A stretch of 64,000 bases of DNA from Stomorhina lunata (lineage: Eukaryota > Arthropoda > Insecta > Diptera > Rhiniidae): positions 110,913,468 to 110,977,467 of the forward strand of contig OW121743.1 of NCBI GenBank assembly GCA_933228675.1. Reading direction: 5' to 3'. The first letter of the stretch is position 1. Each line of letters begins with the position of its first letter. Shown one piece after another: positions 33,491 through 46,445 of the stretch. The notes under the pieces are model-generated. The model ran no database searches and had not been told where the DNA came from. It worked only from the letters and a program-made list of their open reading frames with translations. Position numbers and translations under genes: made by a program.

Positions 33491-34589
33491 TTTTCATTAA
33501 ACTTGTCTAACTGTTGGGTTAAGTGTGAGAGAAAAATCAAATTAGTAACGACCTAAATTTTGTGATAAATTAAAACAAAACGCCCTAAAACAAAAAAGCC
33601 TCTGGATAAAAGGGGCGAGAAAATAAAAGACGAGAAATCAATTGTTTAATTTTAAAAATAATTGTTATATTTTCTTTACAAAAAAAAAAAAAAAAAACAC
33701 AAAAGTAAAGGCCTAAAAAAACAAAAACGCTTTTGGCATGAATATTTATTTATTTATGTTGTTCGCATTTACAATGTTCAGACCAAAATTTTATAACCTT
33801 GGCCAACAAAAAAAAATAAAACAAAAACAAAAAAACACATGTTTAACATTTGGAAGAACATAAAACAAATAAAAAAATTAAATATAGAAAACAATAGACC
33901 ACGCAAATGGGGAAATGAAAAGAAATGGAATAGGGAAAACGTTAACACTAGAGCAAATAATTGATAAACTAAAAGGATATACCCAATATAACCAATAATA
34001 AACCCACCCACCTCTCTTGCACTTTTGGAATCTGAATCATTAAAACTCAAATTAATGTAGGTCAAGTTTATTAATAATAACAACAACCGAAAAGTAGGCA
34101 ATAAAATGGGTTAATGCGTGTATCGGAACATTAACAAGTTCACAACTTTTTTTATTAGTAAAAATCAATAAATAATAATCATTAAATTATTTTTTGCTTG
34201 ATGAGGTTCAAAAAATATTTAACAACAAAAGTAAGATAATAAATCACTTTTGAACATCAACGTCATAATAATTAATTACTATTACGATTATTTATCTCTT
34301 TTCATGATAAACTTTCACCAAAAACTAATTATCTTTACAAAACTTTTTGTATTTAATAAAATAAAAACAGGCAATTTAAATTTTAAAATTTCCATTAAAC
34401 CATTACAATTTGTCTAAATTACAAACTAATTTTAATAGTTTAAAACTTAAGTTTTAAAGTTATTAAAATAAATTTTTCAAAATTTTGAAAACAATTTAAT
34501 CGTTGTTTAAAAGTGGATTTAAAATTACGGAAAACATTTCCTTTACGTTGTAATTTTTCTTCTTTTTCTTATCAAATATTTTATTTTTG
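33491..34589. other. Non-coding stretch upstream of Evi5
   Basis: No gene recognised. A GTGGGT donor-like site on the minus strand near 34013 could end a 5' UTR exon of Evi5, but there is no supporting acceptor or promoter. Confidence 0.3.
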
Positions 34590-37320
34590 AAAAATGTTCT
34601 ATAAAAATTAAAAAAATTTTAAAAAATCTCCTATAAATATAAGAAATTTTTGGAAAACTTGATATAAAAGTAAGAAATTTTTGACAATATCCTATAAAAA
34701 TACGAAATTTTTGAAAAATTGTATATAAAAAAAATAAAGTTTTGAAAAATTTCCTATAAAAATAAGAAATTTTTGAAAAATTTCCTTTAAAAATAAGAAA
34801 TTTTTGAAAATTTTCCTGTAAAAATAAGAAATTTTTGAAAAGTTTCCTATAAAAATAAGAAAGTTTTAAAAAATTTTCTATAAAAATACGAAATTTTTGA
34901 AAAATTTCCTATAAAAATAAGAAATTTTTGAAAAATTTCCTATAAAAATAAGAAATTTTTGAAAAATTTCCTATAAAAATAAGAAATTTTTGAAAAATTT
35001 CCTATAAAAATAAGAAATTTTTGAAAAATTTCCTATAAAAATAAGAAATTTTTGAAAAATTTTCTATAAAAATAATAAATTTTTGAAAATTTTCCTATAA
35101 AAATAAGAAATTTTTGAAAAATTTCATATAAAAATAAGAAATTTTTGAAAAATTTCCTTTAAAAATAAGAAATTTTTGAAAAATTTCCTTTAAAAATAAG
35201 AAATTTTTGAAAAATTTCCTATAAAAATAAGAAGTTTTTGAAAAATGTCCTATAAAAATAAGACATTTTTGAAAAATTTCCCATAAAAATAAGAAATTTT
35301 TGAAAAATTTCCTATAAAAATAAGAAATTTTTGAAAAATTTCCTATAAAAATAAGAAATTTTTGAAAAATTTCCTATAAAAAAAAGAAATTTTTGAAAAA
35401 TTTCCTATAAAAATAAGAAATTTTTGAAAAATTTCCCATAAATAAAAAATTTAATATCAAAAAATTTTCTATAAAAATTTTATATCGAAAAATTTTCTTA
35501 AAAATTTAATATTGAAAATTTTTCTTTAAAAATTCTAATAAACATTTTTCTATAAAAATTTAATAACAAAATTTTTTCTTTAAAAATTTAATATGTAAAA
35601 TTTTTCTGTAAAAATTTTATATCGAAAATTTTTCTTAAAAAATTGAATATCAAATTTTTTTCTATAAAAATTGAATATCGAAAAATTTTCTATAAAAATT
35701 TAATATTGAAAATTTTTCAATAAAAATTTTATATCGAAAATGTTTCTATAAAAATTTTATATCGAAAATAATTTTTTTTAAATATAATATTGAATTTTTT
35801 CTATAAAAATTTAATATCGAAAATTTTTTTATAAAAGTTTTATATCGAAAATTTTTTTTTATAAAAATTTTATATCGAAAATTTCTCTATAAAACTTTTA
35901 TATCGAAAACTTTTCTATTAAAATTTTATATTGAAATTTTTTCTACAAAAATTTAATATCTAAAATTTTCCTTTAAAAATTTAATATCGAAAATTTTTCT
36001 TAAAAAATTTAATATCTAAATTTTTTCTTTAAAAACTTAATATCAAAAAATTTTCTTTTAAAATTTTATATCGAAAATTTTTTTATAAAAATTTAATATC
36101 AAAAATGTTTCTATAAAAATTTGATATTGAAAATTTTTTGATAAAAATTTAATATCTAAAATTTTTTGATAAAAAATTTTATATCTAAAATTTTTCTATA
36201 AAAATTGAATATCGAAATTTTTCTTAAAAAATTTAATGTTAAAAAAATTTTTCTAAAAAAATTTTATATCGAAAATTTTTCTATAAAAATTTTCGATATA
36301 AAATTTTTCTATGAAAATTTTATATCGAAAATTTTTCTATATAAATTTTATATCAAAAATTTTTCTATAAAAATTTTATATCGAAAATTTTTTTATAAAA
36401 ATTTTATATCGAAAATTTTTCTATAAAAATTTTATATAAAAAAATTTTTCGATTAAAGTTTTATATCAAAAATTTTTCTTTAAAAATTTTATATCGAAAA
36501 TTTTTCTATAAAAAATTTATATCAAACAATTTTCTATAAAAATTTTATATCAAAAATTTTTCTATAAAAATTCAGTATCGACATTTTTTTTATAAAAATG
36601 TAATATTGAAAATTTTTCATTCGAAATTCAATATCAAAAATGTTTCAATAAAAATTCAATATTGGTAATAAAAAAAATCAAAGGTTTTTCATCAAAAATT
36701 TTATACAAAAAATTTTTTTTCTTAAATTTTGTATCAAAAAATTTTAAATCAAAATTTTAAACCGAAAAATTTTGTACCAAAAATTTTAATATTTAAATCT
36801 GTTACCGAAAATTAGTAACCAGCAGTTTTTCTATTAAATTTGAAGTCAAAAATTTTTCTATAAAAAAAAAATTGTTTACAAAATTTATTATCGAACAATT
36901 TTTCTATAAAAATAAGAAGTTTTTGAAAAATTTCCTGTAAAAGTAAGAAAATAAAAAATTTTTGAAAAATTTCCTATTAAAATAAGAAATTTTTGAAAAA
37001 TTTCCTATTAAAATAAGAAATTTTTGAAAAATTTCTTATTAAAATTAAGAAATTTTTGAAAAATTTCCTATAAAAAAAAAGAAATTTTTGAAAAAATTCC
37101 TATAAAAATAAGATAAGATTTTATATCTTAAATTTTTTTTAATTGCCTATAAAAATAGGAACATTTTTGAAAAACTTCCTATAAAAATAAAAAAAAATTG
37201 AAAAATTTCCTATAAAACTAAGAACTTTTTGAAAAATTTCCTATAAAAATAAGAAATTTTTTTAAAATTTCCAATAAAAATAAGAAATTTTTGAAAAATT
37301 TCCTATAAAATGAGGAATTA
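34590..37320. repeat. Composite tandem array: 31-base block, 28-base block, 31-base block
   Basis: 34590-35440 and 36895-37320 are 31-base units (AAGAAATTTTTGAAAAATTT plus CCTATAAAAAT). 35445-36890 between them is of the 28-base ATATCGAAAATTTTTC type found in the Evi5 introns. The junction at 35440 is abrupt. Confidence 0.93.
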
Positions 37321-38704
37321 TTTAAAAACTTTTTAAAACTGATAAAATTTGTAATGTTACATGTATGTTTGCTTACATGAAAAATAATATAATTACGTAG
37401 AAAAACCCATTACACCGCAATATGGTTAAAGCCTGTAATGTCAATAATTTATTTCCAGTGACTTTTTTTAACTGCTGACCTTTAAAGTAATCATTTATAA
37501 TAAAAACGTGCATGTAACAAAATGTCATTCTGTTTTTATAATTTTAATGACCGAGTATATTTTAAAATTTTATCGATGGTGTAAAGTATTTATATAGGCC
37601 TTAACTTGTATTTTTAACGAAATTAAGCTTCTGAATGATTCTTATACATTTTACACCTTTATTCAAAAACTATTTATAAAGTTATTAAAGGGTTATTTTT
37701 CAAATTTTGTATAAAAATATGATTTTTTAAGCTTGTCTTAACTATATTTTTCGTTTATGAAAAAAGGGTACGTTTCGAGTTTTACAGAGTTAGGGCCTTT
37801 TTACTTAAGTACATACTTATTAATAGTTTACAAAAATTAATATGTATATCATTTCCAATTCTAGAACTAATAGAATTCTTAAAATATTTTCTTGAAGTGG
37901 AACTTATTAATTAAGTAAAAGTGTAATGTGATTTTTGAAGAAGTTATGTTAAAATCAGGTGTACACCTGAAAAGGTTTAAAAAACAAATATTTTTTTATT
38001 CTAAGATAATAATATTTGCAATAAACTTGAAAAAAGTAGGCGCATGACAATAAGAAAAATTTTAGAAAAACAAACGTTTTCAATTTTATAAACCTCAAAA
38101 GAAAAAAGGCTATAAATAAAAACTAATATTTATTACATTTAAATTAAATAAACAATTTATTATCGAAGTTGGTTAAGCCATCATCATCAGGATTAGTATC
38201 CCTAGTTTTAAACATTATATGTATATAATTTGTAAACATAATAAATACGAATTATGTTGCCCTTGCAAAATATCAAAATAAAGTGAAAATTATCGTATAA
38301 ACAGAATGAAACATACAACAGTTTTCTATTAAACAAAATTGCATTAAAAAAATTATAAAAAATCAAAAAATGTTTTCGTGATCATCTAATATATGCGAAT
38401 TACTATTATCGAATTTCCGAAACTAGTCGACTCTAGTTTTTCGGCCATAGTCTTTTTTAGCAAATTTTGATAAAGTACTTGAGAAAAACCATGATTCATA
38501 AGCATTAATATTATATAAAATATTTAATTAAAATATATACCTACATATTGTAAATAGTTAAGATTAGTTTTATTAGGGAAAAATAAATCGTTAAGCAAAC
38601 AAAGAAACTAGTCATACTAAAATGCGATATTGGTCAATAATTGGCAAATAGGTATTAACAAGACTGAATCCAAAAACTAAATGAAGACTTTGTTTTGAAA
38701 TTCC
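37321..38704. other. Non-coding stretch with a partial hammerhead-like repeat
   Basis: About 38160-38290 is a minus-strand partial copy of the family of 10551-10900 (on the minus strand: AGGGATACTAATCC, CTGATGATGATGGC, TTAACCAACTTCG). It is truncated before the GAAAC block. The rest is AT-rich with no gene. Confidence 0.5.
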
Positions 38705-39290
38705 AAAAAATTTACTTTTTATAAGAAATTTTTCAAAAATAAATTTTGTATATAAAATATTTCAAAAAATTTACTTTTTATAGGAAATTTTTCAAAATTT
38801 TACTTTTTATAGGAAATTTTTTAAAAATTTACTTTTTATAGGAAATTTTTCAAAAATTTACTTTTTATAGGAAATTTTAAAAAAAATTACTTTTTATAGG
38901 AAATTTTTCAAAAATTTACTTTTTATAGGAAATTTTTCAAAAATTTACTTTTTATAGGAAATTTTTCAAAAATTTACTTTTTATAGGAAATTTTTCAAAA
39001 ATTTACTTTTTATAGGAAATTTTTCAAAAATTTACTTTTTATAGGAAATTTTTCAAAAATTTACTTTTTATAGGAAATTTTTCAAAAATTTACTTTTTAT
39101 AGGAAATTTTTCAAAAATTTACTTTTTATAGGAAATTTTTCAAAAATTTACTTTTTATAGGAAATTTTTCAAAAATTTACTTTTTATAGGAAATTTTTCA
39201 AAAATTTACTTTTTATAGGAAATTTTTCAAAAATTTACTTTTTATAGGAAAATTTTCAAAAATTTACTTTTTATAGGAAAATTTTCAAGT
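38705..39290. repeat. Homogeneous 29-base tandem array
   Basis: About 20 nearly identical units of AAAAATTTACTTTTTATAGG plus AAATTTTTC. Immediately to the left, 38685-38704 reads AGACTTTGTTTTGAAATTCC, which resembles the inverted-repeat border of the array at 62310-63360. Confidence 0.95.
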
Positions 39291-40224
39291 TAAAAATAAT
39301 TTGAATAAACTAGTATTCAATTATTTTGTTCAAACTGTTATATTGTGGTACAAGGAGGGTTAATTTTCTTCGTATTCAGAATAGAACCGATATGTCTATA
39401 ATTTTAAATATGATAATGAAAACAAATAAACAAAACAAACCAATGTAATAAATCTAATGTAATTTTTTTGTCATACCAAAGTAAATAACAATAGAACTAT
39501 TATTACAGTGACTACAAAAAGTATTACAACAAAATATATAAAGCTTATTGCATATGTATATAATTATAAAATTAAACTATGTTTAAGTACCGTTAACAAC
39601 AAGTCAAATTTTTAATAAAATTTTCCAGAATTTCACTTCTCTTATTCCAAAATGCAAATGTGTCTTTAATATTTTTATTTAAATATAATTTATGCAAATT
39701 TTCAACAATTTCAAATGCAAACGAGAACACTAACAAAATTATAACAAAAGCAAAAATTCATACATACCTACTTATTATACATTTATACATGCAAGTTTAT
39801 TTTATAACTTGTTTAAAAGACGAGGTTAATCATTTTAAAGTAATAATTTTAAATATAACAACAATAACAAAAACAAACAAATACTGTAATTTGGCAACAA
39901 ACTCTCGTGCTTTAATAAGTTTATAAATTTTTATCAGACTTTCAGTCAAGAACCGCGAATACTGAAAGTCAAACAGACAGAGGTCCATAAAATTCTATAA
40001 AAAAAATACGATGAGTCAAAACAATAATTAGGTTTAAGAGTAATAAGAGTTATTAGCAAACTAATAAAAATTGGGAACAGGTAGAGTTATAATTAAATAT
40101 ATATATTTTTTTTTTTTTTTTTTTTGTACAGAAATAAGTTTATGGAAGAGAGATAAATTTATCCAAAAATAATGTTCAAACAAGAGAATAATAACAAATA
40201 GTGGTGTCAATACTTTTTCAATTT
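39291..40224. other. AT-rich non-coding stretch
   Basis: No gene recognised; a T(19) run lies near 40107-40126. The 88-codon open frame at 39660-39926 has no recognisable features. Confidence 0.4.
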
Positions 40225-43200
40225 TTATAGAAAAATTTTCTAGTATTTACAATTTGTTTAAGAAACTTTTCAAAAATTTCCTATTTTTATAGGAAATTTT
40301 TCAAAAATTTCCTATTTTTATAGGAAATTTTTCAAAAATTTCCTATTTTTATAGGAAATTTTTCAAAAATTTCCTATTTTTATAGGAAATTTTTCAAAAA
40401 TTTCCTATTTTTATAGGAAATTTTTCAAAAATTTCCTATTTTTATAGGAAATTTTTCAAAAATTTCCTATTTTTATAGGAAATTTTTCAAAAATTTCCTA
40501 TTTTTATAGGAAATTTTTCAAAAATTTCCTATTTTTATAGGAAATTTTTCAAAAATTTCCTATTTTTATAGGAAATTTTTCAAAAATTTCCTATTTTTAT
40601 AGGAAATTTTTCAAAAATTTCCTATTTTTATAGGAAATTTTTCAAAAATTTCCTATTTTTATAGGAAATTTTTCAAAAATTTCCTATTTTTATAGGAAAT
40701 TTTTCAAAAATTTCCTATTTTTTATAGGAAATTTTTCAAAAATTTCCTATTTTTTATAGGAAATTTTTCAAAAATTTCCTATTTTTTATAGGAAATTTTT
40801 CAAAAATTTCCTATTTTTTATAGGAAATTTTTCAAAAATTTCCTATTTTTTATAGGAAATTTTTCAAAAATTTCCTATTTTTTATAGGAAATTTTTCAAA
40901 AATTTCCTATTTTTTATAGGAAATTTTTCAAAAATTTCCTATTTTTTATAGGAAATTTTTCAAAAATTTCCTATTTTTTATAGGAAATTTTTCAAAAATT
41001 TCCTATTTTTTATAGGAAATTTTTCAAAAATTTCCTATTTTTTATAGGAAATTTTTCAAAAATTTCCTATTTTTTATAGGAAATTTTTCAAAAATTTCCT
41101 ATTTTTTATAGGAAATTTTTCAAAAATTTCCTATTTTTTATAGGAAATTTTTCAAAAATTTCCTATTTTTTATAGGAAATTTTTCAAAAATTTCCTATTT
41201 TTTATAGGAAATTTTTCAAAAATTTCCTATTTTTTATAGGAAATTTTTCAAAAATTTCCTATTTTTTATAGGAAATTTTTCAAAAATTTCCTATTTTTTA
41301 TAGGAAATTTTTCAAAAATTTCCTATTTTTTATAGGAAATTTTTCAAAAATTTCCTATTTTTTATAGGAAATTTTTCAAAAATTTCCTATTTTTTATAGG
41401 AAATTTTTCAAAAATTTCCTATTTTTTATAGGAAATTTTTCAAAAATTTCCTATTTTTTATAGGAAATTTTTCAAAAATTTCCTATTTTTTATAGGAAAT
41501 TTTTCAAAAATTTCCTATTTTTTATAGGAAATTTTTCAAAAATTTCCTATTTTTTATAGGAAATTTTTCAAAAATTTCCTATTTTTTATAGGAAATTTTT
41601 CAAAAATTTCCTATTTTTTATAGGAAATTTTTCAAAAATTTCCTATTTTTTATAGGAAATTTTTCAAAAATTTCCTATTTTTTATAGGAAATTTTTTAAA
41701 AATTTCCTATTTTTTATAGGAAATTTTTCAAAAATTTCCTATTTTTTATAGGAAATTTTTCAAAAATTTCCTATTTTTTATAGGAAATTTTTCAAAAATT
41801 TCCTATTTTTTATAGGAAATTTTTCAAAAATTTCCTATTTTTTATAGGAAATTTTTCAAAAATTTCCTATTTTTTATAGGAAATTTTTCAAAAATTTCCT
41901 ATTTTTTATAGGAAATTTTTCAAAAATTTCCTATTTTTTATAGGAAATTTTTCAAAAATTTCCTATTTTTTATAGGAAATTTTTCAAAAATTTCCTATTT
42001 TTTATAGGAAATTTTTCAAAAATTTCCTATTTTTTATAGGAAATTTTTCAAAAATTTCCTATTTTTTATAGGAAATTTTTCAAAAATTTCCTATTTTTTA
42101 TAGGAAATTTTTCAAAAATTTCCTATTTTTTATAGGAAATTTTTCAAAAATTTCCTATTTTTTATAGGAAATTTTTCAAAAATTTCCTATTTTTTATAGG
42201 AAATTTTTCAAAAATTTCCTATTTTTTATAGGAAATTTTTCAAAAATTTCCTATTTTTTATAGGAAATTTTTCAAAAATTTCCTATTTTTTATAGGAAAT
42301 TTTTCAAAAATTTCCTATTTTTTATAGGAAATTTTTCAAAAATTTCCTATTTTTATAGGAAATTTTTTCAAAAATTTCCTATTTTTATAGGAAATTTTTT
42401 CAAAAATTTCCTATTTTTATAGGAAATTTTTCAAAAATTTCCTATTTTTATAGGAAATTTTTCAAAAATTTCCTATTTTTATAGGAAATTTTTCAAAAAT
42501 TTCCTATTTTTATAGGAAATTTTTCAAATATTTCCTATTTTTATAGGAAATTTTTCAAAAATTTCCTATTTTTATAGGAAATTTTTCAAAAATTTCCTAT
42601 TTTTATAGGAAATTTTTCAAAAATTTCCTATTTTTATAGGAAATTTTTCAAAAATTTCCTATTTTTATAGGAAATTTTTCAAAAATTTCCTATTTTTATA
42701 GGAAATTTTTCAAAAATTTCCGATTTTTATAGGAAATTTTTCAAAAATTTCATTTTTTTTATAGGAAATTATTCAAAAATTTCCTATTTTTATAGGAAAT
42801 TTTTCAAAAATTTCCTATTTTTATAGGAAATTTTTCAAAAATTTCCTATTTTTATAGGAAATTTTTCAAAAATTTCCTATTTTTATAGGAAATTTTTCAA
42901 AAATTTCCTATTTTTATAGGAAATTTTTCAAAAATTTCCTATTTTTATAGGAAATTTTTCAAAAATTTCCTATTTTTATAGGAAATTTTTCAAAAATTTC
43001 CTATTTTTATAGGAAATTTTTCAAAAATTTCCTATTTTTATAGGAAATTTTTCAAAAATTTCCTATTTTTATAGGAAATTTTTCAAAAATTTCCTATTTT
43101 TATAGGAAATTTTTCAAAAATTTCCTATTTTTATAGGAAATTTTTCAAAAATTTCCTATTTTCATAGGAAATTTTTCAAAAATTACCTATTTTTCTAGGA

Positions 43201-43610
43201 AATTTTTCAAAAATTTCCTATTTTTCTAGGAAATTTTTCAAAAATTTCCTATTTTTCTAGGAAATTTTTCAAAAATTTCCTATTTTTCTAGGAAATTTTT
43301 CAAAAATTTCCTATTTTTCTAGGAAATTTTTCAAAAATTTCCAATTTGTCTAGGAAATTTTTCAAAAATTTCCTATTTTTCTACGAAATTTTTCAAAAAT
43401 TTCCTATTTTTCTAGGAAATTTTTCAAAAATTTCCTATATTTCTAGGAAATTTTTCAAAAATTTCCTATATTTCTAGGAAATTTTTCAAAAATTTCCTAT
43501 TTTTCTAGGAAATTTTTCAAAAAATTCCAATTTTTCTAGAAAATTTTTCAAAAAATTCCAATTTTTCTAGGAAAATTTTCAAAAACTTCCTATTTTTATA
43601 GAAATTTATT
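40225..43610. repeat. Large, very homogeneous tandem array (~106 units of 31/32 bases)
   Basis: The unit is CCTATTTTTATAGGAAATTT plus TTCAAAAATTT (31 bases). From about 40714 to 42345 every unit carries one more T (32 bases), then the 31-base form returns, and 43190-43560 has a TTTTTCTAGG variant. Each unit contains two palindromes, TTTCCTAT..ATAGGAAA and AAATTTTT-C-AAAAATTT. Degenerate edges extend to about 43690. Confidence 0.97.
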
Positions 43611-44829
43611 ATTTGATCGAAGGTTTTTCTATAGAAAAAAATTAGATCGAAAATTTTCCTATAAGAAAAAATTTTGATTTAACATTTTGATCTTTTTAAA
43701 TTTTTATAGCATATAAGCGTTCGTGATCACTGTCCCCAAGAGATCTTTCGGAGAGTAAATATTTATAAACAAATTGTGTGAAAAATAAAGGTAAAAACAA
43801 AATATTATTAAACAAATAACAAAAACAACAACAACAAAATATTGTAAACAAAATTCAAAGCTTTAGCAATTGTAGTTTGAACTCAGTTTGTAATCAGCTG
43901 TTGACGGTAGAGGAGGTGGTAAAAAACAAATTTATTAAAAAAGAAAAGAAAAAACACTTTAGAAATTAAAAAGTGCACCTGTTTGTAATCAAAAGAAAGC
44001 ATAAAAATTTGATTTGAAATAAAAAAGCAACAACATAAATAAACGACTTTTAATAGCCCATTAGTAACACTTGAATTTTGAAATTTCCTCAATTAACTTC
44101 CCGCTTTTAATGGTTTGACTTATCTACGGTCAAGGTAGGTCCGCAGAAAAGAGAAATCGATCACAAGCTAGGGACTAAGAACTACAGGGAATTTTACGAT
44201 AGTCACGCCAATAATGTTCGAGTTTTATTGATAAAATTTTATAAATAATCAAAAATATAACTATATATTTGTATAATACCTACTACTTTCGATTAAGACT
44301 TTGAAAATTATTTAAAAACTGATAACAAAAAAATAAAATACATTGAACGATACGTAGTATAGAGGTAAGTTTTTCTAATAAATATACAAAAAAAATTGTG
44401 TGAAACGACTCTTCCACAATACTACAAGTACTTCAAAATTTTTCAAAAATTTCATGAAAGTTTTAAACTTTTCTTAAGCAAAAATCTTCCGTGACTTTGT
44501 TTAATTTAATTAATTTCAACAAATAAAAAAGTTTAAAATTCCCCCAAAAATCCAGTTTTATTTGATCTCATGCAAAAAACACACAAAATTTACAAGTTTG
44601 AAATCTTTGAAGATGTGATTTATTGTTAATGAAGTTTTTTTTTAATTTATAATTTTATCTTAAAAAAGCTTTGATCTTTAGTATAAAAAAACATGGGTTC
44701 AAAAAATTTTTCGCAAGTCTACAAAAATGTATAGATGACAATTTGTTTGTTTTTCATTTTAATGTAAATTTTCCATCTTGTTAAAAAACAATACAACTAA
44801 CGCTTTATGTGACGAAAAGTCATTTTGAT
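43611..44829. other. Unique, non-coding sequence
   Basis: Less AT-rich patches at 43720-43760 and 43880-44170, including TCAGTTTGTAATCAGCTGTT. This could be a promoter of either flanking gene, but nothing decisive is visible. No open frame of note. Confidence 0.3.
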
Positions 44830-46445
44830 ATCAACATTTTCTTATAGAAATTTGTTCGACATCAAATTTGTCTTATAGAAAATTATTCGATATACGACTT
44901 TTTTCGATACCAAAATTTATTTATTAAAAAAAAATGTTTAAAAAATTTTTTTACAATTTTGTTATAAAAAAATGTTTATAGAAAAATAACAGAAAATTTT
45001 TTCGGTATAAAGATTTTTTTTATAAAATTTTTCGATATCAAAATTTTATTAAAGAAATTTTTTTGGAACAAAAATTTTCTCATAGAAAATTTTTCGGTTT
45101 CAAAATTTTTTTATAGAAAATTTTTTGGTATCAAAATTTTATTATAGCAAATTTTTCGCTTTCAAAGTTTTCTTATAGAAAATTTTTTGCTTTCAAAATT
45201 TTCTTATAGAAAACTTTTCGGTTTCAAAATTTTTTCGATATCAAAATTTTATTATAGAAAAATTTTTGGCACAAAAATTATCTTATAAAAAATTTTTCGT
45301 TATCAACATTTTTTTATAGAAAACGGTATCGAAATTTTCTTATAAAAAAAATTTTAGGTACTAAAATTTTTTTAAAGAAAATTTTTCGGTATAAAAATTT
45401 TCTCTTAGAAAATTTTACGGTATACAAATTTTCTTATAGAAAATGTTTCTGTATCAACATTTTTTTTTTATAGAAAATTTTTTATGGTATCAAAAAAGTA
45501 TCAAAATTTAGTTTAAGAAAAATTTTCCATATCAAAATTTTCTTATAGATAACTTTTCGGTTTCAAAATGTTCTTATAGAAAATTTTATGGTTTCAAAAG
45601 TTTCATATAGAAAATTTTTCGGTTTCAAAATTTTCTTATAGAAAATTTTTCCGTTTCAAAATTTTCTTATAGAAAATTTTTCGGTTTTAAAATTTTCTTA
45701 TAGAAAATTTTTCGGTTTAAAAATTTTCTTATAGAAAATTTTTCGCGTTCAAAATTTTCTTATAGAAAATTTTTCGCGTTCAAAATTTTCTTGTAGAAAA
45801 TTTTTCGGTTTTAAAATTTTCTTATAGAAAATTTTTCGGTAGCAAAATTTTCTTATAGAAAATTTTTCGGTAGCAAAATTTTCTTATAGAAAAATTTTCG
45901 GTAGCAAAATTTTCTTATAGAAAATTTTTCGGTAGCAAAATTTTCTTATAGAAAATTTATCGGTAGCAAAATTTTCTTATAGAAAATTTTTCGGTAGCAA
46001 AATTTTCTTATAGAAAATTTTTCGGTAACAAAATTTTGTAATAGAAAATCTTTCGGTAACAAAATTTTGTAATAGAAAATCTTTCGGTATCAAACATTTT
46101 TTATATAGAATTTTTTTGGTATTAAAATTTTATATAAAAAAATTTTTCGATATTAAATTTTTCGGTTTTATTATAGAACATTTTTCGGTATCAACATTTG
46201 CTTTGAGAAAATTTTTCAGTTTCAAAATTTTCTTTTGAAAAATTTTTCGGTTTCAAAATTTTCTTATAGACATTTTTTCGGTTTCAAAATTCTCTCATAG
46301 AAAGTTTTTCGGTTTCAAAATTTTCTTACAGAAAGTTTTTCGGCATCAAAATTTTGTTATAGAAAATTTTTGGGTATCAAAATTTTCTTATAGAAAATTT
46401 TTGGGTATCAAAATTTTCTTATAGAAAATTTTTGGGTATCAAAAC
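44830..46445. repeat. Tandem array, 31-base TTTTCTTATAGAAAATTTTTCGG unit
   Basis: Units AAAATTTTCTTATAGAAAAT plus TTTTCGGTAGC, regular at 45590-46030 with block-wise variants GGTTTC, GGTAGC and GGTATC. The left half is degenerate. Confidence 0.93.

Noticed and set aside
33778..34101. 107-codon minus-strand frame with hydrophobic segment
   Set aside because: The second half is phenylalanine-rich, from A-runs on the plus strand; only a possible donor near 34013 is of interest and it is unsupported.
36205..36426. 73-codon frame with NFSIKIF-type repeats
   Set aside because: Entirely inside a tandem array; artefact of A/T-rich units.
40225..43610. CRISPR array
   Set aside because: Repeats are contiguous with no unique spacers, and the context is a eukaryotic genome.
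43870..43930. Initiator-type core promoter (TCAGTT with downstream element)
   Set aside because: The TCAGTT hexamer is present, but no convincing downstream promoter element or TATA box at proper spacing; such hexamers occur by chance.
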